DNA of 13,010 bases, taken from assembly GCA_905214605.1 (NCBI GenBank), contig CAJMMY010000014.1, forward strand, positions 1-13,010, written 5' to 3'. Source of the DNA: an uncultured bacterium. GTDB lineage: Bacteria; Bacillota_A; Clostridia; Oscillospirales; Oscillospiraceae. Within the stretch, counting starts at the first letter, position 1. Each line of letters starts with the position of its first letter. A program made the position numbers and the translations under genes. Shown here one piece after another: positions 7,094-13,010 of the stretch. The notes beneath the pieces are model-generated. The model worked only from the letters and a program-made list of their open reading frames with translations. It made no database searches and had not been told where the DNA came from.

Positions 7094-8399
7094 ATGGCAA
7101 TTTATCAGGAACTGTACGCTGCAAAGCGTATGACCATGGAAGACGTGGCAAAACAGGTGCAGTCCGGCTGGATGCTGGGTATGGACGCAGGTCCCACTCA
7201 TGCTGACGGTCTGATGAACGCCATTGCCGAGAAGATTGCACAGACGGATACCAAAGACGTCAAAGTGCAGATGATGTTGGATACCTATTCTTACCCGTTC
7301 TTGGAGAGCGATGCATTCAAGGGTAAAATGACCGCTTACTCCTGGTTCTCCTCCGGCGGACTGCGGAAAGCAATCAACGGCGGTTGGGCTGACGTAATCC
7401 CCTCCTACTACCGCGATATCCCCGGTCACATTCTCCGGGAGTACGAGTATGACGCATACTGCGTTTCCGTTTCCCCCATGGACAGCCACGGCTACTTCAG
7501 CATGGCAACCAGCAACTCCTACTCCATGTCCATGATTAAAGGCAAAGCGCGTGTTCGTGGAAGTGAACAAGCATCAGCCCCGCGCACTGAACAACATGCA
7601 GATTCATGTTTCTCAGGTCGATGCCATTGTGGAAAATGATCACCCCCTGCCTGAGCTGCCCCCCGTGCAGCTGGACGAGAAGAGCATCATCATCGGCAAC
7701 CTGATTGCCGAACAGATTGCTGACGGCTCCTGCATTCAGCTGGGTATCGGCGCAATTCCCGATGCAACCGGCGCTGCGCTGATGGTGAAGCACGATCTGG
7801 GCATTCACACCGAGATGTTCACCAGCTCCATGGTGGACCTGATTGCCTGCGGCGCTGTCAACAACAGCAAAAAGCAGATTCACCCCGGCAAGACCGTGAC
7901 CACCTTCGCTTACGGCTCTCAGAAGATTTACGACTTCATTAATGACAACCCCGCCATTGAGATTCTGCCCGTGGAGTACGTCAACGACCCCAACGTGATT
8001 TGCCAGAACGACAACATGATTTCCATCAACGCTGCTCTGGAAGTGGACTTCTTCGGTCAGGTGTGCGCAGAATCTGTGGGCACCAAGCACATGTCCGGTT
8101 CCGGCGGTCAGGTGGACTATGTCCGCGGCGCCTGCCAGTCCAAGGGCGGCAAGAGCTTTATCGCCTTCACCTCTACCGCAAAGGACGATACCATCAGCAA
8201 AATTAAGCCCACCCTGACCCCGGGCGCAATTGTCACCACCTCCAAGAACGATGTGGACTATATCGTTACCGAGTACGGCATTGCACATCTCCGCGGTCAC
8301 AGCCTGGGCGAGCGCACCAAGCAGCTGATTGCCATTGCACACCCCAACTTCCGCGACGAACTGACCTTCGAGGCCAAAAAACGCGGCATTCTGATCTGA
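7094..8399 (+). pseudogene. CoA-transferase, acetyl-CoA hydrolase/4-hydroxybutyrate CoA-transferase family, frameshifted
   Basis: Two frames together give a CoA-transferase of about 435 residues that would move CoA between acetyl-CoA and another short-chain acid (acetate, butyrate, 4-hydroxybutyrate or succinate are the usual substrates). The first frame starts at ATG 7094 behind AAGGAG and contains AYSWFSSGGLRKAI and SPMDSHGYFS. It loses register after IKGKA (residue 152). The second frame resumes with VFVEVN, QLGIGAIPDATGAAL and the catalytic-glutamate segment GIHTEM (Glu241 in the rejoined protein, matching the active-site Glu238 of the Clostridium aminobutyricum enzyme). It ends with TEYGIAHLRGHSLGERTKQL. 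The break is at GCGCGT 7547-7552. Restoring two bases gives ARVFVEVN and the expected family length. It lies 55 nt after the MscS gene, in which CCCGCGCGGG is a palindrome, and before a strong terminator. Exact substrate cannot be assigned. Confidence 0.9.
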
Positions 8400-8409
8400 T
8401 TCTGTCTAT

Positions 8410-8445
8410 GTTCCCTGCACATTTTTCTTGTGCAGGGAACTTTTT
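8410..8445 (+). terminator. Intrinsic terminator after the CoA-transferase
   Basis: A perfect 12-bp stem, GTTCCCTGCACA (8410-8421) with TGTGCAGGGAAC (8429-8440), closes a 7-base T-rich loop and is followed by TTTTT. It ends the unit that begins at the promoter overlapping icd. Confidence 0.93.
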
Positions 8446-8494
8446 ACACAGTTCACCGTCTAAAAAGTAACATCATATAAGGAGGAATTGCGCA

Positions 8495-9346
8495 ATGAAA
8501 AAGAAATTTGCCCGCTGCTGTCTGCTGCTGGCATTGCTGCTGACAGTCTGTGCCTTGCCTGCTGCTGCATTGGATATGGGCCCCAAACCCAGCGTGGTCA
8601 TTGACTTTCCCGCCTTTGACAGCGGCCGAACCTACTATGTAACCCTGCTCTCCCAAGAGGAACAATACGGTCCGTGGAGCACTTCCTACGTCACCCAAAG
8701 CGACGATGCCGAGGACCGCGCCGCATTTCAGGCATTTCAGGACTATACCGACCCGGACGGTTTTTACTTTATCGGCTATTTCGATAACTGTACGGAATCC
8801 AACCAGTTCCGTTGGGGATACTACCCTCCGAAAGAGTTCAAGGTACTGGTCTATTTCCCGGATACCGGGGAATTCATTGCCTCTCCGGGCAGCTTTACCC
8901 GCTATGCTTTTGACAGCTACTTCACTGCAATGGTGTCCGCAAACACGATTCTTCTGAAAAAGGATTATCAGATGACTTGGGAAATCATCTCGTTCCTCTG
9001 CCGCTGCGTGATTACCATTGCCATTGAAATCGGCATCGGCTGGCTGTTCATGTTCCGGAGCAAAGAGCTGATGCGGCTGATTGTGATTACCAACACCGTC
9101 ACCCAAATTCTGTTGAATATCCTGCTGAACATCACCAATTATCAATCCGGCCCCTTGGTATTCCAATTCCGCTATGCGTGGCTGGAGCTGTGCGTGTTCG
9201 CGATTGAGGCTGTGCTGTACACGGTGTATCTCCACCGCAGACCTCAGGAAACGAAATTGCATCCGGTCAGCTATGCGTTTTGCTCCAATCTGGTTTCCTT
9301 CATTGCCGGTATGCTGGTGGCAAAAATCGTACCCGGAATTTTCTGA
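8495..9346 (+). CDS. Membrane protein with N-terminal signal and extracellular domain, function unknown
   Basis: I do not recognise this 283-residue protein's function. It has a clear signal peptide (KKK start, Leu-rich core, LPAAALD cleavage region near 26). Next comes an exported, aromatic-rich soluble domain of about 130 residues (SGRTYYVTLLS, DGFYFIGYFDNC, PPKEFKVLVYFPDTGEF). Four probable membrane helices follow (about 161-186, 194-214, 228-246 and 260-281) before a short C-terminus. The layout of sensor-like outer domain plus four-helix bundle without a visible cytoplasmic enzyme domain suggests a sensory or structural envelope role, which is inference. ATG 8495 is fixed by TAAGGAGG nine bases upstream. 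No convincing promoter is seen in the 50 bases after the preceding terminator. It converges on spoIIID with a terminator between. A sporulation link is possible but rests only on proximity. Confidence 0.85.
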   Translation: MKKKFARCCLLLALLLTVCALPAAALDMGPKPSVVIDFPAFDSGRTYYVTLLSQEEQYGPWSTSYVTQSDDAEDRAAFQAFQDYTDPDGFYFIGYFDNCTESNQFRWGYYPPKEFKVLVYFPDTGEFIASPGSFTRYAFDSYFTAMVSANTILLKKDYQMTWEIISFLCRCVITIAIEIGIGWLFMFRSKELMRLIVITNTVTQILLNILLNITNYQSGPLVFQFRYAWLELCVFAIEAVLYTVYLHRRPQETKLHPVSYAFCSNLVSFIAGMLVAKIVPGIF

Positions 9347-9357
9347 TCTCTCCCATC

Positions 9358-9394
9358 AAAACGGCAGTCTTTCCTCGGAAAGGCTGCCGTTTTT
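9358..9394. terminator. Bidirectional intrinsic terminator between the membrane protein gene and spoIIID
   Basis: AAAACGGCAGTCTTTC (9358-9373) pairs with GAAAGGCTGCCGTTTT (9378-9393), with one G-T wobble and a 4-base loop. The A tract on one side and T tract on the other give a terminator in both directions, which suits the two convergent genes. Confidence 0.9.
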
Positions 9395-9402
9395 CGGTTC
9401 CG

Positions 9403-9660
9403 TCATTTGCCGGAATCCCCCTTGTATTTCTTCCGCGTTGCCATACCGCCCCGAATGTGCCGCTCCGCTTTGTTCACGTCCAGAATCTCCCGCACTTGTG
9501 CATACAGCCCGGGATTGATTTCCTCCAGACGTTCGGTCATGTCTTTGTGGACCGTAGACTTGGAAATTCCGAATTGCTTGGCCGCGGCGCGGACGGTTCC
9601 TTTTTCTGCAATCAGATACGCGGCGATGTCGCAGGCACGTTGTTCGATGTCTTCCCGCAC
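9403..9660 (-). CDS. spoIIID: Sporulation transcriptional regulator SpoIIID
   Basis: The 85-residue product is a close match to SpoIIID, the mother-cell DNA-binding protein that tunes sigma-E genes and helps switch to sigma-K during endospore formation. The helix-turn-helix covers about 22-44, with the hallmark FGISKSTVHKD then TERLEEINP. The basic C-terminal stretch RHIRGGMATRKKYKG (67-81), which contacts DNA in the Bacillus protein, is present. Length is typical (80-93). The start is a GTG at 9658-9660 behind AGAAGGG; an in-frame TAA lies 18 nt upstream, and no ATG is available in this frame. Its presence is the main evidence that the organism forms endospores. It is monocistronic here, with terminators on both sides. 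Confidence 0.96.
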   Translation of the reverse strand: MREDIEQRACDIAAYLIAEKGTVRAAAKQFGISKSTVHKDMTERLEEINPGLYAQVREILDVNKAERHIRGGMATRKKYKGDSGK

Positions 9661-9692
9661 AGCATCACGTCCCTTCTTTTACGCTGTGGGAT

Positions 9693-9722
9693 ATGTATAT
9701 GCCCCGGTATGGAACGCTATGC
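9693..9722 (-). promoter_or_regulatory. Possible sigma-E-like promoter of spoIIID
   Basis: On the minus strand GCATAGCG (9715-9722) and CATATACAT (9693-9701) lie 16 bases apart when counted from ATA to CATA. They partly resemble the Bacillus sigma-E boxes, and known spoIIID genes are sigma-E controlled. The match is imperfect. The predicted leader to the GTG start is about 27 nt. Confidence 0.3.
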
Positions 9723-9756
9723 GGTTTTCTGCGATATTACACATGTGACATAAAAT

Positions 9757-9788
9757 AACCGGCTGCGGAGCACTCCGCAGCCGGTTTT
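9757..9788 (-). terminator. Intrinsic terminator after the SLH surface-protein gene
   Basis: AACCGGCTGCGGA (9757-9769) and TCCGCAGCCGGTT (9774-9786) form a perfect 13-bp stem with a GCAC loop. Read on the minus strand it is followed by ATTTTATG, a short T-rich tail, 33 nt past the SLH gene's stop. It also insulates spoIIID from the SLH transcript. Confidence 0.85.
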
Positions 9789-9820
9789 GCTATGATTGAG
9801 TTGTTGCGTTCAGCGATGCA

Positions 9821-12346
9821 TCACTTTGCCAGGTCGTTGTACAAGAACGTCACAATCTGGGCGCGGGTGCAATCGTTTTCGGGGCTAAAGGTGTTGTTGC
9901 CGGTGCCGCTGGTAATCTTCTGTGCAGCAGCCCAACCAACAGCAGGTGCGTAGTACGCGTCAGCTGCCACGTCGGAGAACGTGCTGTTTGCAGCGGCGGG
10001 CTTGTTGGCATAGTTGTAGAGGAATGCCACCACCTGGGCGCGGTTCACAGTTTTGTCGGGGCTGAAGGTGGTGTCGGTAGTACCGGAAGTGATACCGTTG
10101 GACACTGCCCACAGCACTGCATCGTAGTAGAATGCGCCGGCATTCACATCGGTGAACGGGTTGGTGGTGTTCTTCGCAGCGGGTTTGCCTGCTGCATTCC
10201 ACAGGAACGTAATCATTTCGCCGCGGGTGCAGGTATCATCGGGCGCAAAGAGCTTGTCGGTCTTGCCGGCAGTAATCTTGTTCTCCACTGCCCACTTCAC
10301 AGCAGGTGCGTAGTATGCATTCACGTCCACATCGTCAAACTTCACGTCTTTCTTGGTGATGGGGGCGTAGACGGGAGCGGTGTAAACAACATCAAAGACA
10401 TTGTCAGTCTTGTCTTTATCCGTGCAGTTTGCTCCCAACGTAATTGTGTATTTCATTCCGTCCGGGTTAACTGTAAACTTGACCGTACGATTCACAACAG
10501 CCGTTTCATTATCTTTCAAGATTTTAATTGTCTCACCATTCTTTGCAGCATCAACAGCAGCCTGCAAAGTCGGGTAAACATTTTCGCCGATCGATGCCGC
10601 CGGAGCAGAAATAACGAACGGGCTGAAACCGTTTGTAGTAAAGGTCAAGGTCTTGGTGCCAGAAGTCTCAGTAACAATACCGGTGTAATATTCCACGGTT
10701 CCATTGTCTTTGGTGTGCTTAATGCTCAGTTTATCAACACCGTCTGCAACAAAGCCGGTCGGCAGCGCCATCGTTACCACAGTTTCCTTAGTGATGTTCA
10801 TTGTCTGATAATCCTGAACAGCCTGTGCATTCTTGTTATTGCCGTCCAGTTTAATCTCGTCTGCCTTGGTTGCGGCGGACGCTACAACGCGGTACTGCGG
10901 GGTGATTTCCAACGTCAGTGTCTTGCTTTCCTTGTCATACGCGGTCGGCTCAACCTTCAAAGCAGACTGAACGTACAGTTTAGCGGTATTCTGATCTACT
11001 TCTGTTGCCTTTTCAATCAGAGCCTTTGCAGTATCTTCATTGATATCCTTAACGATATCACCAGCAGCCGCACCGAGGGTCGGGGCGGAAACCGTCTTAG
11101 CTGCTGCCTTAACGGTGTCCTGATCTTCCTTAGAAATGCTGTCGCTTACCTTAACTTCCGGCGCTGCAACCGCAGGCTTGACCTCAACAGAACCGGTGTC
11201 GGTCTTTGCAACTACCTTGTAGCTGTAACCGGTTACATCGCTGGTTCCGGCAACGTAGCCAGTTGCAACATAAGCGCTCGGGTCGGAGGTGAAGTAGCCG
11301 CCGGTAATGGTAAAAATCGTGTTTTCGCCGACTTCAAGTGCACCAGAGAAATTACCAGCAGAAATAGAAATACTTGCCTTGTTAGTTTCAGACGGCTTGC
11401 TTACATTTTCGTCATAGTCTTTATAGACAGTGTCGTAATCATACAGACGGATTGCAGCGGTAGTGCCGGAAATGTTACCACCGGAGATATTGCCAACTTT
11501 GCCGACAGAACTGTATGTATCAGAGCTAAAATTCCAAATACCAATGCTGCCAGCAGTGATTGTACCGCCGGTAATTTCGCCAATAGTACCCCAGTTCTGA
11601 ATGCAAGATTCCTTTTCGGAAGAGAAAGTGCCGCCGCTAATCTTGTTCACAGTTCCCTCATTCTTGAAAGCAATGAAACCATTCTGCGTGAATGTGCCGC
11701 CGGAGATTTCATCAATCGTACCGCTGTTGCAGAACAGAGAAGAAAATTTACCGACTGCGAGGAACTCTCCGCCGGAAATCTTGTTAATGGTTGCGTTTTC
11801 AGCGTTCTTGACAACGTACCAGCTGTTACCCTTCGCACTCGTTGCATCGGTGCTGTTATCTACGCTACGTGTGAACTTGCCGCCCTTAATTTCGACAATC
11901 GTTCCCGCGTTATAAAGCGCGGCACGACCGTGGCTCACATTATCCACAACACCAGTACCAACGCTATCAAGAATAGTCAAAGTACCGTTGTTGGTAATCG
12001 TATGCTTGCGTTCCTTATCCTCAACCTTATCATTTTGTGCAGTCGCGCTATTAACCAGTTTCTTGCCGTTCAAATCCAGCGTAACCGTCTTACCCTCGGG
12101 AATCGTGACATCCTCGGTCACATCCGTCAGCAGGGTGATAGTAGCATTATCAGCCGCATTAACAGCCTCAGCCAACGTTGTATAACCAGTTTCACCAACC
12201 TGAGCGACATATGTCGGTGCCGGTTCCGGTGTAGGATCAGGTCCAACATCATTTGCTGCAGTAGCATCCGTTGCAAACACGCCGGCAGGCAGCAGTGTTA
12301 GCACCATTGCTATTGCTAACAGCTTTGACAATAGTTTTTGTTTCAT
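9821..12346 (-). CDS. S-layer-homology (SLH) anchored beta-helix surface protein
   Basis: The 841-residue protein is exported and cell-wall bound. Residues 1-25 are a signal peptide (LAIAMVLTLLPAGVFA). A Pro-rich linker follows, then a GYTTLAEAVNAA...ITLL module (54-72). A right-handed beta-helix region (about 120-350) has repeated turn motifs IKGGKF, ISGGEF, ISGGTF (twice), ITGGTI, ISGGNI, ISAGNF and ITGGYF. A Lys/Ala/Val-rich middle region and a second YPTLQAAVDAAKNG module precede the C-terminus. Three SLH domains (about 667-727, 728-786 and 787-841) have TRGE, NRAQ and TRAQ in the conserved motif position. SLH domains bind pyruvylated secondary wall polymers, placing the protein on the outer surface. 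ATG 12346 was chosen because GGAGGA lies 6 nt upstream and the signal peptide begins there; the ATG 15 nt earlier would translate that ribosome site. Its ligand or role (S-layer, adhesion, glycan) cannot be told. Confidence 0.92.
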   Translation of the reverse strand: MKQKLLSKLLAIAMVLTLLPAGVFATDATAANDVGPDPTPEPAPTYVAQVGETGYTTLAEAVNAADNATITLLTDVTEDVTIPEGKTVTLDLNGKKLVNSATAQNDKVEDKERKHTITNNGTLTILDSVGTGVVDNVSHGRAALYNAGTIVEIKGGKFTRSVDNSTDATSAKGNSWYVVKNAENATINKISGGEFLAVGKFSSLFCNSGTIDEISGGTFTQNGFIAFKNEGTVNKISGGTFSSEKESCIQNWGTIGEITGGTITAGSIGIWNFSSDTYSSVGKVGNISGGNISGTTAAIRLYDYDTVYKDYDENVSKPSETNKASISISAGNFSGALEVGENTIFTITGGYFTSDPSAYVATGYVAGTSDVTGYSYKVVAKTDTGSVEVKPAVAAPEVKVSDSISKEDQDTVKAAAKTVSAPTLGAAAGDIVKDINEDTAKALIEKATEVDQNTAKLYVQSALKVEPTAYDKESKTLTLEITPQYRVVASAATKADEIKLDGNNKNAQAVQDYQTMNITKETVVTMALPTGFVADGVDKLSIKHTKDNGTVEYYTGIVTETSGTKTLTFTTNGFSPFVISAPAASIGENVYPTLQAAVDAAKNGETIKILKDNETAVVNRTVKFTVNPDGMKYTITLGANCTDKDKTDNVFDVVYTAPVYAPITKKDVKFDDVDVNAYYAPAVKWAVENKITAGKTDKLFAPDDTCTRGEMITFLWNAAGKPAAKNTTNPFTDVNAGAFYYDAVLWAVSNGITSGTTDTTFSPDKTVNRAQVVAFLYNYANKPAAANSTFSDVAADAYYAPAVGWAAAQKITSGTGNNTFSPENDCTRAQIVTFLYNDLAK

Positions 12347-12456
12347 AACAAATCCTCCCATGAATTTATTTGCCCTGCAGTTTCCCGCAGTTCATATACA
12401 ACTTTTGGTAACGCTCCGACGGATTCGGCTGCATTGCCCATACCGCCGGTCTGCAT
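12343..12456 (-). other. Small open frame in the SLH leader overlapping its start codon
   Basis: A 37-codon frame starts at ATG 12456 directly after the leader T tract and ends in TGA that overlaps the SLH start as ATGA. The peptide begins MQTGGMGNAAESVGALPKVV and ends INSWEDLL. The frame stays open upstream to another ATG (12496-12498; 51 codons). Neither start has a recognisable ribosome binding site, so translation is doubtful. The ATGA overlap is the arrangement used for translational coupling. It may be a chance frame or the remnant of a coding fragment. Confidence 0.3.
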
Positions 12457-12512
12457 AAAAAACAAAAAAACGCTCCCAAGACATGGCCTACAAACCATGC
12501 CGGAAAGCGTTT
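12457..12512 (-). terminator. Strong intrinsic terminator upstream of the SLH gene, sense direction
   Basis: On the minus strand AAACGCT (12506-12512) pairs with AGCGTTT (12468-12474). An inner CATGG/CCATG stem (12495-12499 / 12482-12486) lies across interior loops. The hairpin is followed immediately by thirteen T in fourteen bases (12457-12470). It lies 110 nt before the SLH start codon, so it would stop any transcript entering from the right unless overcome. It could be a leader attenuator, the end of a short RNA started at about 12512, or the terminator of an unseen upstream unit. On the plus strand the following T tract is much weaker. Confidence 0.75.
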
Positions 12513-12517
12513 CTTAT

Positions 12518-12546
12518 TTTATATGGTGCCTGAAAATTTTCGCGAA
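12518..12546 (-). promoter_or_regulatory. Candidate promoter upstream of the SLH leader terminator
   Basis: On the minus strand TATAAA (12518-12523) lies 17 bases after a weak -35, TTCGCG (12541-12546). Transcription would start near 12511, right at the hairpin, giving a roughly 55-60 nt RNA if termination is efficient. I see no better promoter between the terminator and the SLH start. The -35 match is poor. Confidence 0.3.
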
Positions 12547-12563
12547 TTTGGGTGCAATTATCG

Positions 12564-12621
12564 CTGTTCTGTTCTGTTCTGTTCTGTTCTGTTCTGTTCT
12601 GTTCTGTTCTGTTCTGTTCTG
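12564..12621. repeat. Pentanucleotide tandem repeat (GTTCT)11
   Basis: Eleven uninterrupted copies of GTTCT run from 12566 to 12620, with flanking CT and G extending the period to 58 bases (AGAAC on the minus strand). It lies about 18 bases upstream of the candidate SLH promoter -35 and 218 bases before the SLH start codon. Perfect short tandem repeats of this length are prone to slippage and are a usual substrate of phase variation. Two plus-strand frames read through it, but neither looks like a protein. Confidence 0.95.
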
Positions 12622-12931
12622 AGCGTATTCTGCCATGGTCATTCTGTCAACCCTTCTTTGGCACTTTTCAATGCTGCACATTTTCGCGGATATCTTTATG
12701 ATGGCATTTTAACACACTCCCATCTTATTTTCAATGTTTTTTCAATATTTCTTAAAAAATAATCACAAAAATGACAGCGAGCATTGACTCAACGTTCAGT
12801 TTTCTTCCCCGGTGCGCATTTTTCTTCGGTTTCTTTTTGACTGCGTAATCGTCGCTTTGCACAATTGGTTTCCCTATTGGCACCTCTTTCCGGGCATTTC
12901 TCCGTTTTTGTTCCCGCCGCGAAAAAAACAC
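12622..12931. other. Gene-free AT-rich intergenic stretch
   Basis: I see no credible gene, RNA gene or mobile-element end here on either strand. Frames are short, lack ribosome sites and have low-complexity Phe/Ser/Leu content. The base composition is markedly more AT-rich than the coding neighbours, as expected of a regulatory spacer between divergent genes. Confidence 0.5.
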
Positions 12932-12960
12932 TTACACGCGAGTCCGAAATCTGCTATACT
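12931..12960 (+). promoter_or_regulatory. Probable promoter for a gene beyond the right edge
   Basis: CTTACA (12931-12936) lies 18 bases before TATACT (12955-12960), which is preceded by TGC, an extended -10. The start point would be near 12967. No open frame beginning in the last 40 bases is long enough to judge, since the ATG at 12978 meets a stop at the window end. The driven gene must start outside. Confidence 0.4.
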
Positions 12961-13010
12961 CCGTAACCGTATCAAGAATGGTAGTCGCAGTTCCAATGGC
13001 AACGAGATGA

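Noticed and set aside
10715..12301. A 528-codon plus-strand frame over the SLH gene
   Set aside because: Antisense shadow; Arg/Asn/Cys-rich sequence without motifs, while the opposite strand has a signal peptide and three SLH domains.
12361..12540. A cyclic-di-GMP (GEMM) or other known riboswitch in the SLH leader
   Set aside because: I looked for the GEMM core boxes and other familiar riboswitch motifs and did not find them; only the terminator hairpin is clear.
12338..12762. Two plus-strand frames reading the pentanucleotide repeat as VLFCS repeats
   Set aside because: No ribosome site and the repeat gives the only pattern. The first frame also starts inside the SLH coding region on the other strand.
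5..12792. Shared 9-mer ATTGACTCA near both window ends as possible element ends
   Set aside because: The match does not extend and no transposase or inverted repeats accompany it; a 9-base match in 13 kb is expected by chance.

Overview
The window looks like chromosome from an anaerobic, endospore-forming Clostridia bacterium, most likely of the Oscillospiraceae/Ruminococcaceae type. The evidence is a clear SpoIIID, a Clostridia-style SLH surface protein with a right-handed beta-helix stalk, strong AAGGAGG-type ribosome binding sites, moderate GC, and a partial (glutamate-forming) TCA branch. The genus-level guess is inference from protein style.

Left part (1-5230): citrate synthase on the minus strand is divergent from an aconitase-family hydratase followed by NADP-type isocitrate dehydrogenase on the plus strand. 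Together they form the oxidative branch acetyl-CoA + oxaloacetate -> citrate -> isocitrate -> 2-oxoglutarate. The shared intergenic region has two readable promoters and a set of TGCAA half-sites, two of them a perfect inverted pair 21 bp apart, which look like an operator. The isocitrate dehydrogenase reading frame is broken in the middle. The far left edge (1-170) holds AT-rich degenerate repeats.

Middle part (5223-8445): a sigma-A-like promoter overlaps the end of icd and drives a BrkB/YihY membrane protein, an MscS-type mechanosensitive channel and a CoA-transferase of the acetyl-CoA hydrolase/4-hydroxybutyrate CoA-transferase family. A textbook intrinsic terminator closes the unit. The CoA-transferase is also frameshifted, at the same hexamer (GCGCGT) and in the same direction as icd. 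The hexamer GCGCGC is absent from the whole window, so a shared cause (systematic sequence error, repeat slippage or, less likely, recoding) deserves a check.

Right part (8478-13010): a secreted-domain/four-helix membrane protein of unknown function (plus) converges on spoIIID (minus) with a bidirectional terminator between them. Further right is an 841-residue SLH-anchored beta-helix surface protein (minus) with its own terminator. Its upstream region is unusual: a strong intrinsic terminator lies in front of the gene in the sense direction, a small open frame after that terminator overlaps the SLH start codon (ATGA), and about eleven copies of a pentanucleotide lie just upstream of a candidate promoter. 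This resembles a phase-variation or attenuation arrangement. The last 390 bases carry no recognisable gene, only a plausible plus-strand promoter at the right edge for a gene beyond the window.
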